Shown in pieces: positions 44,142 through 53,329 of a DNA stretch of 64,000 bases; positions within the stretch are counted from its first letter, which is position 1, and the number at the start of each line of letters is the position of its first letter. The notes beneath the pieces were generated by a model that searched no databases, was not told the origin of the DNA, and saw only the letters and a list, made by a program, of their open reading frames with translations. Origin of the DNA: Sphingomicrobium sp. (GTDB lineage: Bacteria > Pseudomonadota > Alphaproteobacteria > Sphingomonadales > Sphingomonadaceae); NCBI GenBank assembly GCA_036563485.1, contig DATCMI010000001.1, forward strand, positions 1,861,501-1,925,500, given 5' to 3'. Made by a program: the position numbers and the translations under genes.

Positions 44142-44696
44142 ATGAAATTGCGTGACGCGCGGGTGTTGATCGTGGCCGCCGACGGCTTTGAAGAGTGGGA
44201 GCTGTTCGGGCCGCGCCAAATCTTGCGCGAGCGTGGGGCCGATGTGCGCCTCGCGTCGCTGACCCGCGATCCGATCCAAGCGACGGTCCGGGACGACCCG
44301 GGCAAGACGATCCGCCCAGACCTCGCGATTGACGCGGTCGACGTCGAAGCGTTTGACGCGCTGATGCTCCCCGGCGGGCTCCGCAATCCGGATCAGCTGC
44401 GCATGCACGCCAATGCGATCGCCCTGATCCGCCGCTTCGCCGAGCAGGGCAAGCCGATTGCTGCGATCTGCCACGGCCCGTGGCTGCTGATCGAAGCTGA
44501 CCTGGTCCGCGGCCGTATCGTGACGAGTTGGCCCTCCATTCGCACCGACCTCAAGAATGCAGGTGCGCAGGTCGTCGACGAGCCGGCAGTGACGGACGGC
44601 AACATTGTCACCAGCCGTAACCCTGACGATGTCGACGCTTTCACGGCCGCACTCGGCGAATTGATCGAGAAGGCGCCGGAGCGGACGACGTCCTAA
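44142..44696 (+). CDS. DJ-1/PfpI family protein
   Basis: 184 residues with the DJ-1/PfpI nucleophile elbow (AICHGPWLLIEADLV) and the conserved acidic residue in AADGFEEWELFGP. Family members are proteases, chaperones, glyoxalases or deglycases; YhbO/PfpI-like stress protection is likely. Diverges from topoisomerase IB. Confidence 0.9.
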   Translation: MKLRDARVLIVAADGFEEWELFGPRQILRERGADVRLASLTRDPIQATVRDDPGKTIRPDLAIDAVDVEAFDALMLPGGLRNPDQLRMHANAIALIRRFAEQGKPIAAICHGPWLLIEADLVRGRIVTSWPSIRTDLKNAGAQVVDEPAVTDGNIVTSRNPDDVDAFTAALGELIEKAPERTTS

Positions 44697-44732
44697 CCGT
44701 CTGGAAACCATTTACGCCTTACTCCTGCTTGC

Positions 44733-45242
44733 ATGCAGGCAGCACTCGCAACCAAGATCGAAGACAATGTCATCCGCGCGGCATGCGCGAGCTTCGGCGC
44801 CGCATGCGCCATTGCCGCGTACGTCTGGCTTTCGGCCTCGCTCGCTCAGCCGACGCTGGGCGCGTACGCCGGAGGTGCGGGCGCTCTCGCCTATCTGTGT
44901 TGCGGGCGCGTGCTCGCCGCTCTCGTCGGCAACTCGGAGCGGATGGCAACCCCGCCCTTCGAGCTTCGCCACTACGAAGCGCCCGAACTTGAAGAGCTTC
45001 TGCTTACCGAGCGCGTCCAGCCAGACGCCGGCGATGCGCTGGTGCTCGACGACATCCTCGAACAGCTCGGCCCCGACTCCCGCGTCGTTCGGCTGTTCGA
45101 TCGAAGCGCAATGCCGACGCCTGCGGAGCTCAAGTCACGGATCGACGACCATCTGGGGCGCAGCGCCGGCGACGCCGAGAGTTCGGACGCGTCGCAGGCT
45201 CTTCACCAGGCGCTTGCGGAGCTGCGCCGCTCGATCCGCTAA
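44733..45242 (+). CDS. Membrane-anchored hypothetical protein
   Basis: 169 residues: two N-terminal membrane helices (AACASFGAACAIAAYVWLSA and AYAGGAGALAYLCCGRVLAA), then an acidic cytoplasmic part with ALVLDDILEQLGPDSRVVRLFD. Not recognised. Its stop overlaps that of the convergent gene by 4 bp. Confidence 0.72.
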   Translation: MQAALATKIEDNVIRAACASFGAACAIAAYVWLSASLAQPTLGAYAGGAGALAYLCCGRVLAALVGNSERMATPPFELRHYEAPELEELLLTERVQPDAGDALVLDDILEQLGPDSRVVRLFDRSAMPTPAELKSRIDDHLGRSAGDAESSDASQALHQALAELRRSIR

Positions 45243-45574
45243 TCGTCGGCGACCGTCAGCGCCTCGATCATCAAGTCTGTCGAACCGTCGGGCTGCGTCG
45301 CGGCTTCACCGACGCGCGCAATGTCGGCGAGGATCGCTCCAGGTACTCTGATTTCCGCCTCGCCAAGCCCGGCGCAGATGCGATCCGCAACTCGATCCGA
45401 ATCGGCGCCGATGATGCGCAGATTGAGCTTGTGACGTTCCCCCGTGAACGTCAGCGACTGCCAATCCACGCTTTCCACCATGCTAAGCAGAATCCTATCC
45501 GGCTCGACTTCAGCTCGCGCGACCAGCGCGCGCAGCAGTGCCGACGCTGCCGGCGACATCGCCAGCCGCATCAT
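45239..45574 (-). CDS. Hypothetical cytosolic protein
   Basis: 111 residues (from ATG 45574, Shine-Dalgarno GGAGGGGGA): helical N-terminus then a beta-rich part (ESVDWQSLTFTGERHKLNLR). Homologues in sphingomonads are likely, but I cannot name the family. A second ATG directly follows the first, and an upstream start would lack a Shine-Dalgarno. Confidence 0.7.
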   Translation of the reverse strand: MMRLAMSPAASALLRALVARAEVEPDRILLSMVESVDWQSLTFTGERHKLNLRIIGADSDRVADRICAGLGEAEIRVPGAILADIARVGEAATQPDGSTDLMIEALTVADD

Positions 45575-45803
45575 TGGTCCCCCTCCCGAAGGAAAGCCGA
45601 ACGCGAGCGACGGTTCTCGGACGCGGATCGCGCCCGTTCCGCAGATCGAACACAAACCTTGGATCCCCCATGGCTTCCCGGCCGAACGTCGTTGGACTCG
45701 TGTCGTTCAGGCGCAGGAATTTTTCCACCTCTCTAAGCAAATGCACTTGTCGTATTCCTCATCAGTCGTTGCGCGACTCGGCTGCCGTTTTCTTCCCAAC
45801 GCA

Positions 45804-45830
45804 TTTCCTACTTGTCTAGGAAAATTCCTA
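45804..45830. promoter_or_regulatory. Double palindromic operator of the S24 regulator
   Basis: TTTCCTA (45804-45810), six bases, TAGGAAA (45817-45823), then TTCCTA (45825-45830), which pairs with the same TAGGAA half. Three TAGGAA half-sites thus alternate in orientation within 27 bp, ending 21 bp before the regulator start. The layout fits autoregulation by the LexA-like protein. Confidence 0.65.
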
Positions 45831-45850
45831 TAAGTAATGAGCCTTCAACC

Positions 45851-46495
45851 ATGTTGCCGGATCCCCGCCTGACCCTGGAGCGCCTGTGCGCCGAACGCGG
45901 GGAGGACTTCGCCGGCCTGTCCCGCATGCTCGGGCGCAACCCTGCCTACATTCAGCAGTTCGTCCGCCGCGGAGTGCCCAAGCGGCTGAAGGAGGAGGAG
46001 CGGCGCAAGCTCGCACGCTACTTTTCGATTTCGGAAAGCCTGCTCGGCGGTCCTTCGGAGCCCAGCGAAGGGGCCGGCCTCGTCTCGATCAAGCGGCATC
46101 CGGTGTCGGTTTCGGCAGGCCCGGGCGCAGTCGTGAACGAGGAGCTTGGCAAACCTTATTTCGGCTTCAACGAGCGCTGGCTGAAAGCGCTGACGGCGAG
46201 CGGCCCCGCGAAATTGTCGATCGTCCGCGTCGACGGCGATTCGATGGCGCCGACGCTCAATGACGGCGACGACATCCTGGTCGATCTCGGCGATTGCCTC
46301 GACCGGCTACGCGACGGAATCTACGTTCTTCGCATCGACGATGCGGTGGTGGTGAAGCGCATCGCCCTCCATCCCAGCGGTAGGCGGGTGACGATCCAGT
46401 CCGACAATCCGGCCTATCCCGACTGGCCCGACTGCAGCATGGACGACATCAACTGCATCGGCCGGGTGATCTGGTCAGGGCGCCGGATCGTCTAG
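45851..46495 (+). CDS. LexA/CI-like S24-family transcriptional regulator
   Basis: 214 residues: an N-terminal helix-turn-helix-like region (LSRMLGRNPAYIQQFVRRGV) and a C-terminal S24 peptidase domain with Ser in VDGDSMAPTLNDGDDILVDL and Lys in DAVVVKRIAL, the dyad used for self-cleavage. No Ala-Gly cleavage site is certain, though VSVSAGPGAVV contains an Ala-Gly in the expected place. Start ATG 45851 has no clear Shine-Dalgarno. The operator array lies just upstream. It could be a stress or former prophage regulator; no phage genes are near. Confidence 0.88.
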   Translation: MLPDPRLTLERLCAERGEDFAGLSRMLGRNPAYIQQFVRRGVPKRLKEEERRKLARYFSISESLLGGPSEPSEGAGLVSIKRHPVSVSAGPGAVVNEELGKPYFGFNERWLKALTASGPAKLSIVRVDGDSMAPTLNDGDDILVDLGDCLDRLRDGIYVLRIDDAVVVKRIALHPSGRRVTIQSDNPAYPDWPDCSMDDINCIGRVIWSGRRIV

Positions 46496-46672
46496 CCCGC
46501 GGCTGACGCGACGGCGATCGAACAGCCAGACGGCGACGGCGATCGCTGCTCCGGCGGCGAGCCCGAGCAGCGATCCGCCCACGGGGTCGCCGACCGCCAA
46601 CCCGGCGACGAAGCCGATCGGGATGAACAGGGTCAGGAAACATCCCCCGGCGCGGGCGCGGCTGCTCTGCAT
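46475..46672 (-). CDS. Small membrane protein
   Basis: 65 residues with two Gly/Ala-rich membrane helices (FLTLFIPIGFVAGLAVGDPV and LLGLAAGAAIAVAVWLF). The end overlaps the S24 gene by 21 bp on the opposite strand. ATG 46672 preferred over 46684 because a GGGG stretch lies upstream. Function unknown. Confidence 0.55.
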   Translation of the reverse strand: MQSSRARAGGCFLTLFIPIGFVAGLAVGDPVGGSLLGLAAGAAIAVAVWLFDRRRVSRGLDDPAP

Positions 46673-46782
46673 GACCGGCCCCATGGCAGAGCGCGGTCAC
46701 CAACGCCACCGCGGCATGGTCAACGCTTTGTTCACGACATTTGTCGGCAGTCGCGAAACGGCAGTGCGCTAATGCGCTCATC

Positions 46783-46992
46783 ATGGGTCCTGCCTACATC
46801 AACAATCGTGCGTCACTCGCCGACGCTTCAGAGCTGATCGAGCGCTATGGCGACCAGGCGTTCGGCAAGGCTGCAGCGCTTGCCGAGCAGAGCCGCGACG
46901 CCGGCAATGTCCGCCGCTTCTGCCACTGGCGACAGATCCAGCGCGTCATCGCCGCGCTAAGCAGCCCCGAACCGATCGGCATCGTCCACTAA
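46783..46992 (+). CDS. Small conserved protein (sphingomonad type)
   Basis: 69 residues, helical, with the pattern ELIERYGDQAFGKAAALAEQ and NVRRFCHWRQIQRVIAAL. I recall near-identical short proteins across sphingomonads annotated only as hypothetical. Monocistronic, between the regulator region and tamA. Confidence 0.72.
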   Translation: MGPAYINNRASLADASELIERYGDQAFGKAAALAEQSRDAGNVRRFCHWRQIQRVIAALSSPEPIGIVH

Positions 46993-47072
46993 ACCACTGA
47001 ATCCCCAAGCCGACCCGCGCCCGCCGTTCAGACTGGCGCCGTTCAGGAGCGCTGGCTAAGGCTGCTCTCCAC

Positions 47073-49073
47073 ATGAGTGGGCGGGGATCAGGTGTTTCGG
47101 CCGCGCGGCGGCTGTGCGCGGCTGCGTGCGCCCTTGCATGGGCAAGCGCAGCGGCGGGACAGGCCGTCCAGCCGCTGCCGGATCCCGCCGAACTCGACCC
47201 CAATGCACCGCTTGCGCCGCTGCCCGACCTTGGCGTGGACTGGCCTGACCTCAACACGGCGGAGCCAGCGCCTGTCGTACCGGCTCCCACCGCACCGGCG
47301 CCGACCCGCTCGCACGCCCTTGCCGCTGACGCTTCCGGTGAGGTCCGCTATGCCGTGAGCATCCAGGGCATGACGGCCATCGGCAATTCCGAAGAATTGC
47401 TCGAAAGCTTCCGCCGCCAATCAACCCTCGAGGCCGAGCGGAGGGAAGCGGCCAACGCCGCGCAGATCGGCCGCCGCGCGAGCGCCGATGCGGAGCTGCT
47501 CACCGAATTGCTGCGCAGCCAGGGCTATTATGATGCCGAGGTCGTGGCACGGACCGAGCGCACCGGTGGCCTGGTCCAGGTGATCCTCGATGCGGAGCCG
47601 GGCACCCAGTACCGCTTCGCATCCGTCGAGCTGCCGGGCCTCGAGGCTGCGGGGGCGGAGACCGCAAGGCTTCGCGACACCTTCGGCATCAAAGCCGGCG
47701 ACCCGGTGATCGCCGAAGACGTGATCGCCGGCGGCGTTCTGCTGACCCAGGCGCTGGGCGAAGAGGGCTTTGCCCAAGCGAAGCTCGGCGAGCAGGACAT
47801 CGAGGTCAATCACCAGACCCATCTCGCGACCCTGTCGCTGCCCGTCGATCCGGGGCCGGTCGCGCGGTTCGGCACCATAAGGGTCAACGGCCGGCCGCCG
47901 TTCAGCGCACGCCACATCGGCACAATCGCCCGCTTTAAGCGCGGCGACCGGTTCCGCCGCTCCGACGTCGACGACCTTCGCCGCGCGCTCATAGCGACCA
48001 CTTTGGTGTCTGCCGCCGACATCAAGCTGGTGCCCGTCGCAGGCGGCAATGTGGTCGACGTGGAGGTCGCGCTGGAGCCGGCGCCGAGCCACACCATCGC
48101 GGGAGAAGTCGGTTACGGCACTGGCCAAGGGGCGCGCCTCGAAGCGAGCTGGACCGACCGCAACTTCTTCAACCCCGAAGGCGCGCTCACCGTCCGGGCG
48201 ATCGCCGGCACCAACGAGCAGCTCGGCGGCCTGCAGTTCCGCCGCGCGAATTTTCGCCGCCGCGACCAGGTGCTGAACCTAACCTTCTCGGCCTCGCACC
48301 GCCGCTTCGACGCTTATGAGGCGCGCACCGTGCTTCTCGCCGGCAATATCGAACGGCAGAGCAACTTCATCTGGCAGAAGAAGTGGACGTACAGCTATGG
48401 CGCGCAGTTCCTCGGCACTGACGAGCGCGGCGTGTTCAGCCCCTCCGGCACGAAGGACACCCGCAAGTTCGCCATCGCCGCATTGCCGCTCAGCCTCGGC
48501 TATGACGGCAGCGACAGCCTGCTCGACCCGACCCGCGGCTTCCGCCTGAGCGGCTGGCTAAGCCCTGAATTCTCCCTCGGCTCCGACCGGCTAGGCTATG
48601 GACGAATGCAGTTCGACGCCAGCGCGTACCGGCCAGTGTCGGAGCGTGTCGTCGTCGCCGGCCGCGTCCGCCTGGGCACGATCCTCGGCGCCAGCTCGTT
48701 CGATCTTGCGCCCTCCCGGCGCTTCTACTCGGGCGGCGGCGGTTCGGTGCGCGGCTACGGCTACCAGCAGCTTGGTCCCAAGGACATCGACGGCGACCCG
48801 ATCGGCGGCCGCGGCCTCGCCGAGTTCGCGCTGGAAGCCCGCGTCCGCCTGCCGCAATTCGGCGGCAATTTCGGCATCGTGCCCTTTGTCGACGGCGGGT
48901 CGCTCAGCACCGATGCGACTCCCGGTCTCGACAACTGGCGCTTCGCGGCCGGCGTTGGCCTGCGCTACTATTCGACTTTCGGGCCGATCCGCCTCGACCT
49001 CGGCGTCCCGCTCAATCAGCAGAAGGGCGATGGCCCTGTCGCGGTCACGGTCTCGCTCGGCCAGGCCTTCTGA
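47073..49073 (+). CDS. tamA: Translocation and assembly module outer-membrane protein TamA
   Basis: 666 residues: signal peptide, a Pro-rich linker (residues 35-90), POTRA domains (for example YYDAEVVARTERTGGLVQVI) and a C-terminal Omp85 beta-barrel (PSRRFYSGGGGSVRGYGYQQ, the conserved VRGY lid-lock motif, and a final strand ending in Phe). It inserts outer-membrane proteins and cooperates with TamB, whose gene overlaps the stop (TGATG at 49073). The Pro/Ala-rich linker is longer than in enterobacteria. Confidence 0.94.
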   Translation: MSGRGSGVSAARRLCAAACALAWASAAAGQAVQPLPDPAELDPNAPLAPLPDLGVDWPDLNTAEPAPVVPAPTAPAPTRSHALAADASGEVRYAVSIQGMTAIGNSEELLESFRRQSTLEAERREAANAAQIGRRASADAELLTELLRSQGYYDAEVVARTERTGGLVQVILDAEPGTQYRFASVELPGLEAAGAETARLRDTFGIKAGDPVIAEDVIAGGVLLTQALGEEGFAQAKLGEQDIEVNHQTHLATLSLPVDPGPVARFGTIRVNGRPPFSARHIGTIARFKRGDRFRRSDVDDLRRALIATTLVSAADIKLVPVAGGNVVDVEVALEPAPSHTIAGEVGYGTGQGARLEASWTDRNFFNPEGALTVRAIAGTNEQLGGLQFRRANFRRRDQVLNLTFSASHRRFDAYEARTVLLAGNIERQSNFIWQKKWTYSYGAQFLGTDERGVFSPSGTKDTRKFAIAALPLSLGYDGSDSLLDPTRGFRLSGWLSPEFSLGSDRLGYGRMQFDASAYRPVSERVVVAGRVRLGTILGASSFDLAPSRRFYSGGGGSVRGYGYQQLGPKDIDGDPIGGRGLAEFALEARVRLPQFGGNFGIVPFVDGGSLSTDATPGLDNWRFAAGVGLRYYSTFGPIRLDLGVPLNQQKGDGPVAVTVSLGQAF

Positions 49074-52000
49074 TGACCGAAGTCGCCGTTGAGGAACGGC
49101 AGGACAGCGCAGTTCGCGAGAAAGTCGTTCTTCGCCGCGACTGGCCGACCCGCCTCCTCAACGAGCTGTTCGCTCTCTTTGTCGGCCTGCTTTTCGCGGT
49201 CGCCGCGATCATCGTGCTCCTCGACACCGCGCCCGGCCATCGCTTCGTCGCCGACCGCATCGCCGGCCTCGAGACCGCGTCGGGGTTGAAGTTTCACATC
49301 GGCCGCATCGACGGTTCGATCTTCGGCAAGGCGCACCTGCGCAACGTCCGCGTCGCCGACCAGCAGGGCGTGTTCCTGACCTCGCCCGACATTGTCCTCG
49401 ACTGGACCCCGGCCGCCTGGCTCGGCAACAAGCTGTCGGTCGATGAGCTCACTGCCGAGCGCGTCACGCTCATCCGGTTGCCCAAGACGAAGCCGAGCAC
49501 GAGCAAGGGCCCAATCCTACCTGGCTTCGACATCCATATCGGCGAGCTTCGCATCGATCGCCTCGAGATCCGGCCGCAGGTCAGCGGCAGGGCGCGAAGC
49601 GGGCGGCTTTGGGGCAAGGCCGACATCCGCTCCGGCCGCGCATTGGTCGAGCTCAACGCGCTGATCGACGGTGGCGGCGACCGCATCGCCTTCCGTCTCG
49701 ATTCCGAGCCGGATCACAACAAGTTTGACGTTGCGGCGCGCGTCGTCGCGCCCGCGGATGGGCTTCTTCCGGCGCTCGTCGGCGTAAAGCGCGCCATCAA
49801 CGTCGACGTGGATGGGGCGGGCAGTTGGTCGCGCTGGCGCGGGCAGGCGTCGCTCGACCTTTCCGGCCGCCCGACGGCTCGGCTCGCGATCGGCGTCGAT
49901 CAGGGGCGCTACCGGCTTCAGGGCCGCCTCGCGCCGGCGCAGTTCCTGCGCGGAAAGCTTCAGCGCCTGACCAGCCCGGCCATCAATGTTCGCGGCGACG
50001 CGCGCTTCGTAAACCGGATCCTCGATGGCCAGCTCACGGCCGCCTCGCCGCAGCTCCGCGCGGTAGCGAGGGGCGCCGTCGACCTCGCCAACAACCGGTA
50101 CCGGGGCGTGCGGCTCGGCGTCGACCTGCTCCGCCCGCCCGCGCTGTTCCCGAACATGACGGGCAGGAACGTGCGTATGCTTTGGACGCTGGACGGCGCC
50201 TTCGGCAGCGCGGAATACTCGTACCGCCTGACATCCGAATATGTGAGGTTCGACGACACCGGTTTCACTGGCTTGCGCGCGGAGGGGCGGGGCCGTCTCA
50301 GCGCCTGGCCGATGCGCGTTCCGCTGCGGCTCTCGGCGAAGGCGATCACCGGCGTGGGCGATGTCGCCGGCGCGATGCTCGCGAACCCCAGGATCGAAGG
50401 CTGGCTCGACATCACGCCGAAGCTCGTGCGCGGCTCGAACCTCCGCCTCACCAGCGCCAAGTGGACGGGCAAGCTCTCGGTCTTGCTGGATCTCGCCACC
50501 GGGCGCTTCGAAGTCCTGCTTTCGGGCGCCATGCAGCGCTACCTCATTCCCGGTCTCGGCGTGGTCGATGTGATGACCGACCTGCGCGTGGAGCCTGGCC
50601 CGGGGGGCAAGGGCAGCCATGTGGTCGGCACGGCCAAGGCATGGGTCCGCCGCCTCGACAACAGCTTCTTTCGGGAGCTGACCGGCGGCCTGCCTTCGCT
50701 CACCACGAACCTTGAGCGCGGCAATGACGGCAGCGTGCGCTTCACCAACCTGCAGCTCTATTCGCCCAAGCTCAGGCTTTCGGGCTCCGGCCAACGGCTG
50801 CGCGACGGCAGCTTCCACATCGTGGCGAGCGGCCGGCAGGCTCGATACGGTCCGCTGCGGCTGACGCTCGATGGGGACATTGAGCGGCCCCGGCTCGACA
50901 TCTTCCTTGATCGGCCGAACGAGTCGCTCGGCATCCGAGGCATGCGGCTGCTCCTGAACCCGGTCCCTGCCGGCTTCGATTATCGCGCCAGCGGCGGGTC
51001 CAAGCTCGGCCCGTTCACCAGCAGTGGGCAGATCCTGCTCGCACCGAACAGGCCCACCGTAATTGCGGTGGACAGCCTCGAGGCCGGCGGTGCCCGGGCA
51101 AGCGGCCGCCTTCGTTCCGACCCGGGGGGCTTCACCGGGCGCCTGACCCTGGCCGGCGCGCTCGCAGGGACGCTCGACTTCTCGCCGATTTCGGGCGCTC
51201 AGCGGATCGACGCGCACCTGACAGCGAACAATGCCCGCTTCCCTGACGCCTTCGCGGTGCGCAGCGGCCGCATCGACGGTGCCATTCTCCTCGCCGAAGG
51301 GCGCACGACACTAGACGGCGTCGCCGATGTCCGCGGCGTGGAGGTAAGCGGCCTCACGCTCGCCCGGCTCACGGCCAATGCCAGGCTGGTCAACGGCGCA
51401 GGCCAGGTCCGCGCCGCCTTCGCGGGCCGACGCGGCGCTGCTTTTGCTTTTTCGACGCTCGCCGAAGTCTCGCCCGACACGATCCGGCTGACCGGTAGCG
51501 GGCGCATCGAGCGGCAGCCGCTGGTGCTGAGACAGGCGGCGGTCCTGACCCGAGCCGGCGATGGTTGGGCGCTCGCGCCGACCAGCCTGGCGTTCGGCGG
51601 CGGCAGCGCGACCGTCTCTGGCCGCAGCGGCTCGGCGCCCGAGGTCCACGCCCAGGTGGCCAGCATGCCGCTCGAAGTGCTCGACCTGTTCTGGCCTGGG
51701 CTCGACCTCACCGGCTCCGCCAGCGGCCGTGTTGATTATGCATGGAAGTCGAACCGCAGCGGCCGTCTCGACCTGAAGGTCCGGGGCCTGAGCCGCGCGG
51801 GGCTGGTGGTCGCGTCCAAGCCGATCGATGTCGCCGTCGCTGCATTGGTCACCGGCAACCAGGCCGGCCTGCGCGCCGTCGCAGCGAGCGACGGGAAGAT
51901 CGTTGGCCGGGCTCAGGCCCGCTTCGCGCCGCTCGGCGGCGGCGCTCTGGTTGCCGAGCTGATGAACGCACCCCTGTTCGCCCAGCTTCGCTATTCCGGC

Positions 52001-53248
52001 CCGGCGGACACCTTGTGGCGGCTGACGGGCAGCGAAGTGATCGACATGTCCGGCCCGCTCGCGGTCGCTGCCGATGTCGGCGGTCGAATGGCCGATCCGG
52101 TGATCCGGGGTTCGCTGCGGACGCAAAATGCTCGCCTCGAGAGCCAGGTCACCGGAATGGTGGTCGACCAGCTGGCGGCGAGCGCGCGCTTCTCCGGGCC
52201 GCAGCTGATCTTCAGCCAGATTGCCGGCCGCACCAGCGGCGGCGGCTCGGTCAGCGGCAGCGGAAGCGTGACCTTCGCACAAGGGCAGGCGCTGATGAAC
52301 CTCGCCTTCCGCGCGGAGGACGCCTTGCTGCTGAACCGCGACGATGTCGCTGCGCGGGTGACCGGCCCGCTGCGGCTTCGCTCCGACGCGAACGGCGGAA
52401 TCATCTCCGGCGATTTCCGGCTCAACAAGGGCCGCTTCCAGCTTGGTCGGGCGAGCGCTGCCGCCGCCGTGCCGCGGCTCAACGTCCGCGAAACCGGGCT
52501 CGATGAAGATGAGGTGATCGAAAGGGCGGCCGTCCACCGCTGGCGGCTCGATCTAGACGTCGCCGGCAGCAACCTCGCCGTTACCGGCCTCGGCATCGAC
52601 AGTCGGTGGACCACGGACCTCAAGATCGGCGGATTCGCGGACGCGCCACGCTTCACCGGCCGCGCCGACCTCGTCCAAGGCAATTACGATTTCGCCGGCC
52701 GCATCTTTCGCCTCGATCGGGGCGTCATCCGCTTCCAGGGCGAAAGCCCGCCCAATCCGCTGCTCGACATCCACGCGGAGGCTGCGGTCCAGGGGCTCGA
52801 TGCCAATGTCATCGTGCAAGGCACAGGGCTTAAGCCGGAAATCACCTTCACCAGTTCGCCGGCTCTTCCGCAGGACGAGCTTTTGTCGCGCCTGCTGTTC
52901 GGCACGTCGATTACCAACCTCTCGGCACCCGAAGCGCTTCAGCTCGCGTCGGCGGTGGCGGCGCTGCAGTCGGGCTCCGGCAGCCTTGATCCGATCAACG
53001 CCTTGCGGCGCGCAGTCGGGCTCGACCGCCTCCGCATTGTCTCCGCAGACGTCGCGACTGGACAGAAGACGTCGATTGCCGCCGGCAAGTACATCACCCG
53101 CAGGCTGTTCGTCGAAGTCGTCACGGACGGGCAGGGCTATTCGGCGACCCAGGCGGAATATCAGATCACGCGGTGGATCTCGTTGCTCGCGACCCTCTCC
53201 ACGATCGGTCGGTCCAGCACCAGCGTCCGCTTCAGCAAGGATTATTAG
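49073..53248 (+). CDS. tamB: Translocation and assembly module inner-membrane protein TamB
   Basis: 1391 residues: a single N-terminal membrane helix (LLNELFALFVGLLFAVAAII), a very long AsmA-like beta-helical periplasmic region, and the conserved C-terminal DUF490 domain (ALPQDELLSRLLFGTSITNL ... ITRWISLLATLSTIGRSSTS). TamB bridges the periplasm; current evidence assigns it to phospholipid transport along with YdbH and YhdP, as well as to OMP assembly with TamA. Translationally coupled to tamA. Confidence 0.95.
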   Translation: MTEVAVEERQDSAVREKVVLRRDWPTRLLNELFALFVGLLFAVAAIIVLLDTAPGHRFVADRIAGLETASGLKFHIGRIDGSIFGKAHLRNVRVADQQGVFLTSPDIVLDWTPAAWLGNKLSVDELTAERVTLIRLPKTKPSTSKGPILPGFDIHIGELRIDRLEIRPQVSGRARSGRLWGKADIRSGRALVELNALIDGGGDRIAFRLDSEPDHNKFDVAARVVAPADGLLPALVGVKRAINVDVDGAGSWSRWRGQASLDLSGRPTARLAIGVDQGRYRLQGRLAPAQFLRGKLQRLTSPAINVRGDARFVNRILDGQLTAASPQLRAVARGAVDLANNRYRGVRLGVDLLRPPALFPNMTGRNVRMLWTLDGAFGSAEYSYRLTSEYVRFDDTGFTGLRAEGRGRLSAWPMRVPLRLSAKAITGVGDVAGAMLANPRIEGWLDITPKLVRGSNLRLTSAKWTGKLSVLLDLATGRFEVLLSGAMQRYLIPGLGVVDVMTDLRVEPGPGGKGSHVVGTAKAWVRRLDNSFFRELTGGLPSLTTNLERGNDGSVRFTNLQLYSPKLRLSGSGQRLRDGSFHIVASGRQARYGPLRLTLDGDIERPRLDIFLDRPNESLGIRGMRLLLNPVPAGFDYRASGGSKLGPFTSSGQILLAPNRPTVIAVDSLEAGGARASGRLRSDPGGFTGRLTLAGALAGTLDFSPISGAQRIDAHLTANNARFPDAFAVRSGRIDGAILLAEGRTTLDGVADVRGVEVSGLTLARLTANARLVNGAGQVRAAFAGRRGAAFAFSTLAEVSPDTIRLTGSGRIERQPLVLRQAAVLTRAGDGWALAPTSLAFGGGSATVSGRSGSAPEVHAQVASMPLEVLDLFWPGLDLTGSASGRVDYAWKSNRSGRLDLKVRGLSRAGLVVASKPIDVAVAALVTGNQAGLRAVAASDGKIVGRAQARFAPLGGGALVAELMNAPLFAQLRYSGPADTLWRLTGSEVIDMSGPLAVAADVGGRMADPVIRGSLRTQNARLESQVTGMVVDQLAASARFSGPQLIFSQIAGRTSGGGSVSGSGSVTFAQGQALMNLAFRAEDALLLNRDDVAARVTGPLRLRSDANGGIISGDFRLNKGRFQLGRASAAAAVPRLNVRETGLDEDEVIERAAVHRWRLDLDVAGSNLAVTGLGIDSRWTTDLKIGGFADAPRFTGRADLVQGNYDFAGRIFRLDRGVIRFQGESPPNPLLDIHAEAAVQGLDANVIVQGTGLKPEITFTSSPALPQDELLSRLLFGTSITNLSAPEALQLASAVAALQSGSGSLDPINALRRAVGLDRLRIVSADVATGQKTSIAAGKYITRRLFVEVVTDGQGYSATQAEYQITRWISLLATLSTIGRSSTSVRFSKDY

Positions 53249-53329
53249 GCGCGCGTTGCCGACTGTCGGGGGTGCATTGCCTGCCAGCGCTAACCTTGGC
53301 TAGGCTGCGGCTGAGCAGGGGAGGGCGCG

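Noticed and set aside
45851-46495. Prophage repressor marking a prophage
   Set aside because: The S24 regulator is phage-like, but no integrase, terminase, portal or lysis genes and no att repeats are visible nearby.
49517-51217. 566-codon minus-strand open frame inside tamB
   Set aside because: Antisense shadow of tamB with no recognisable domain.
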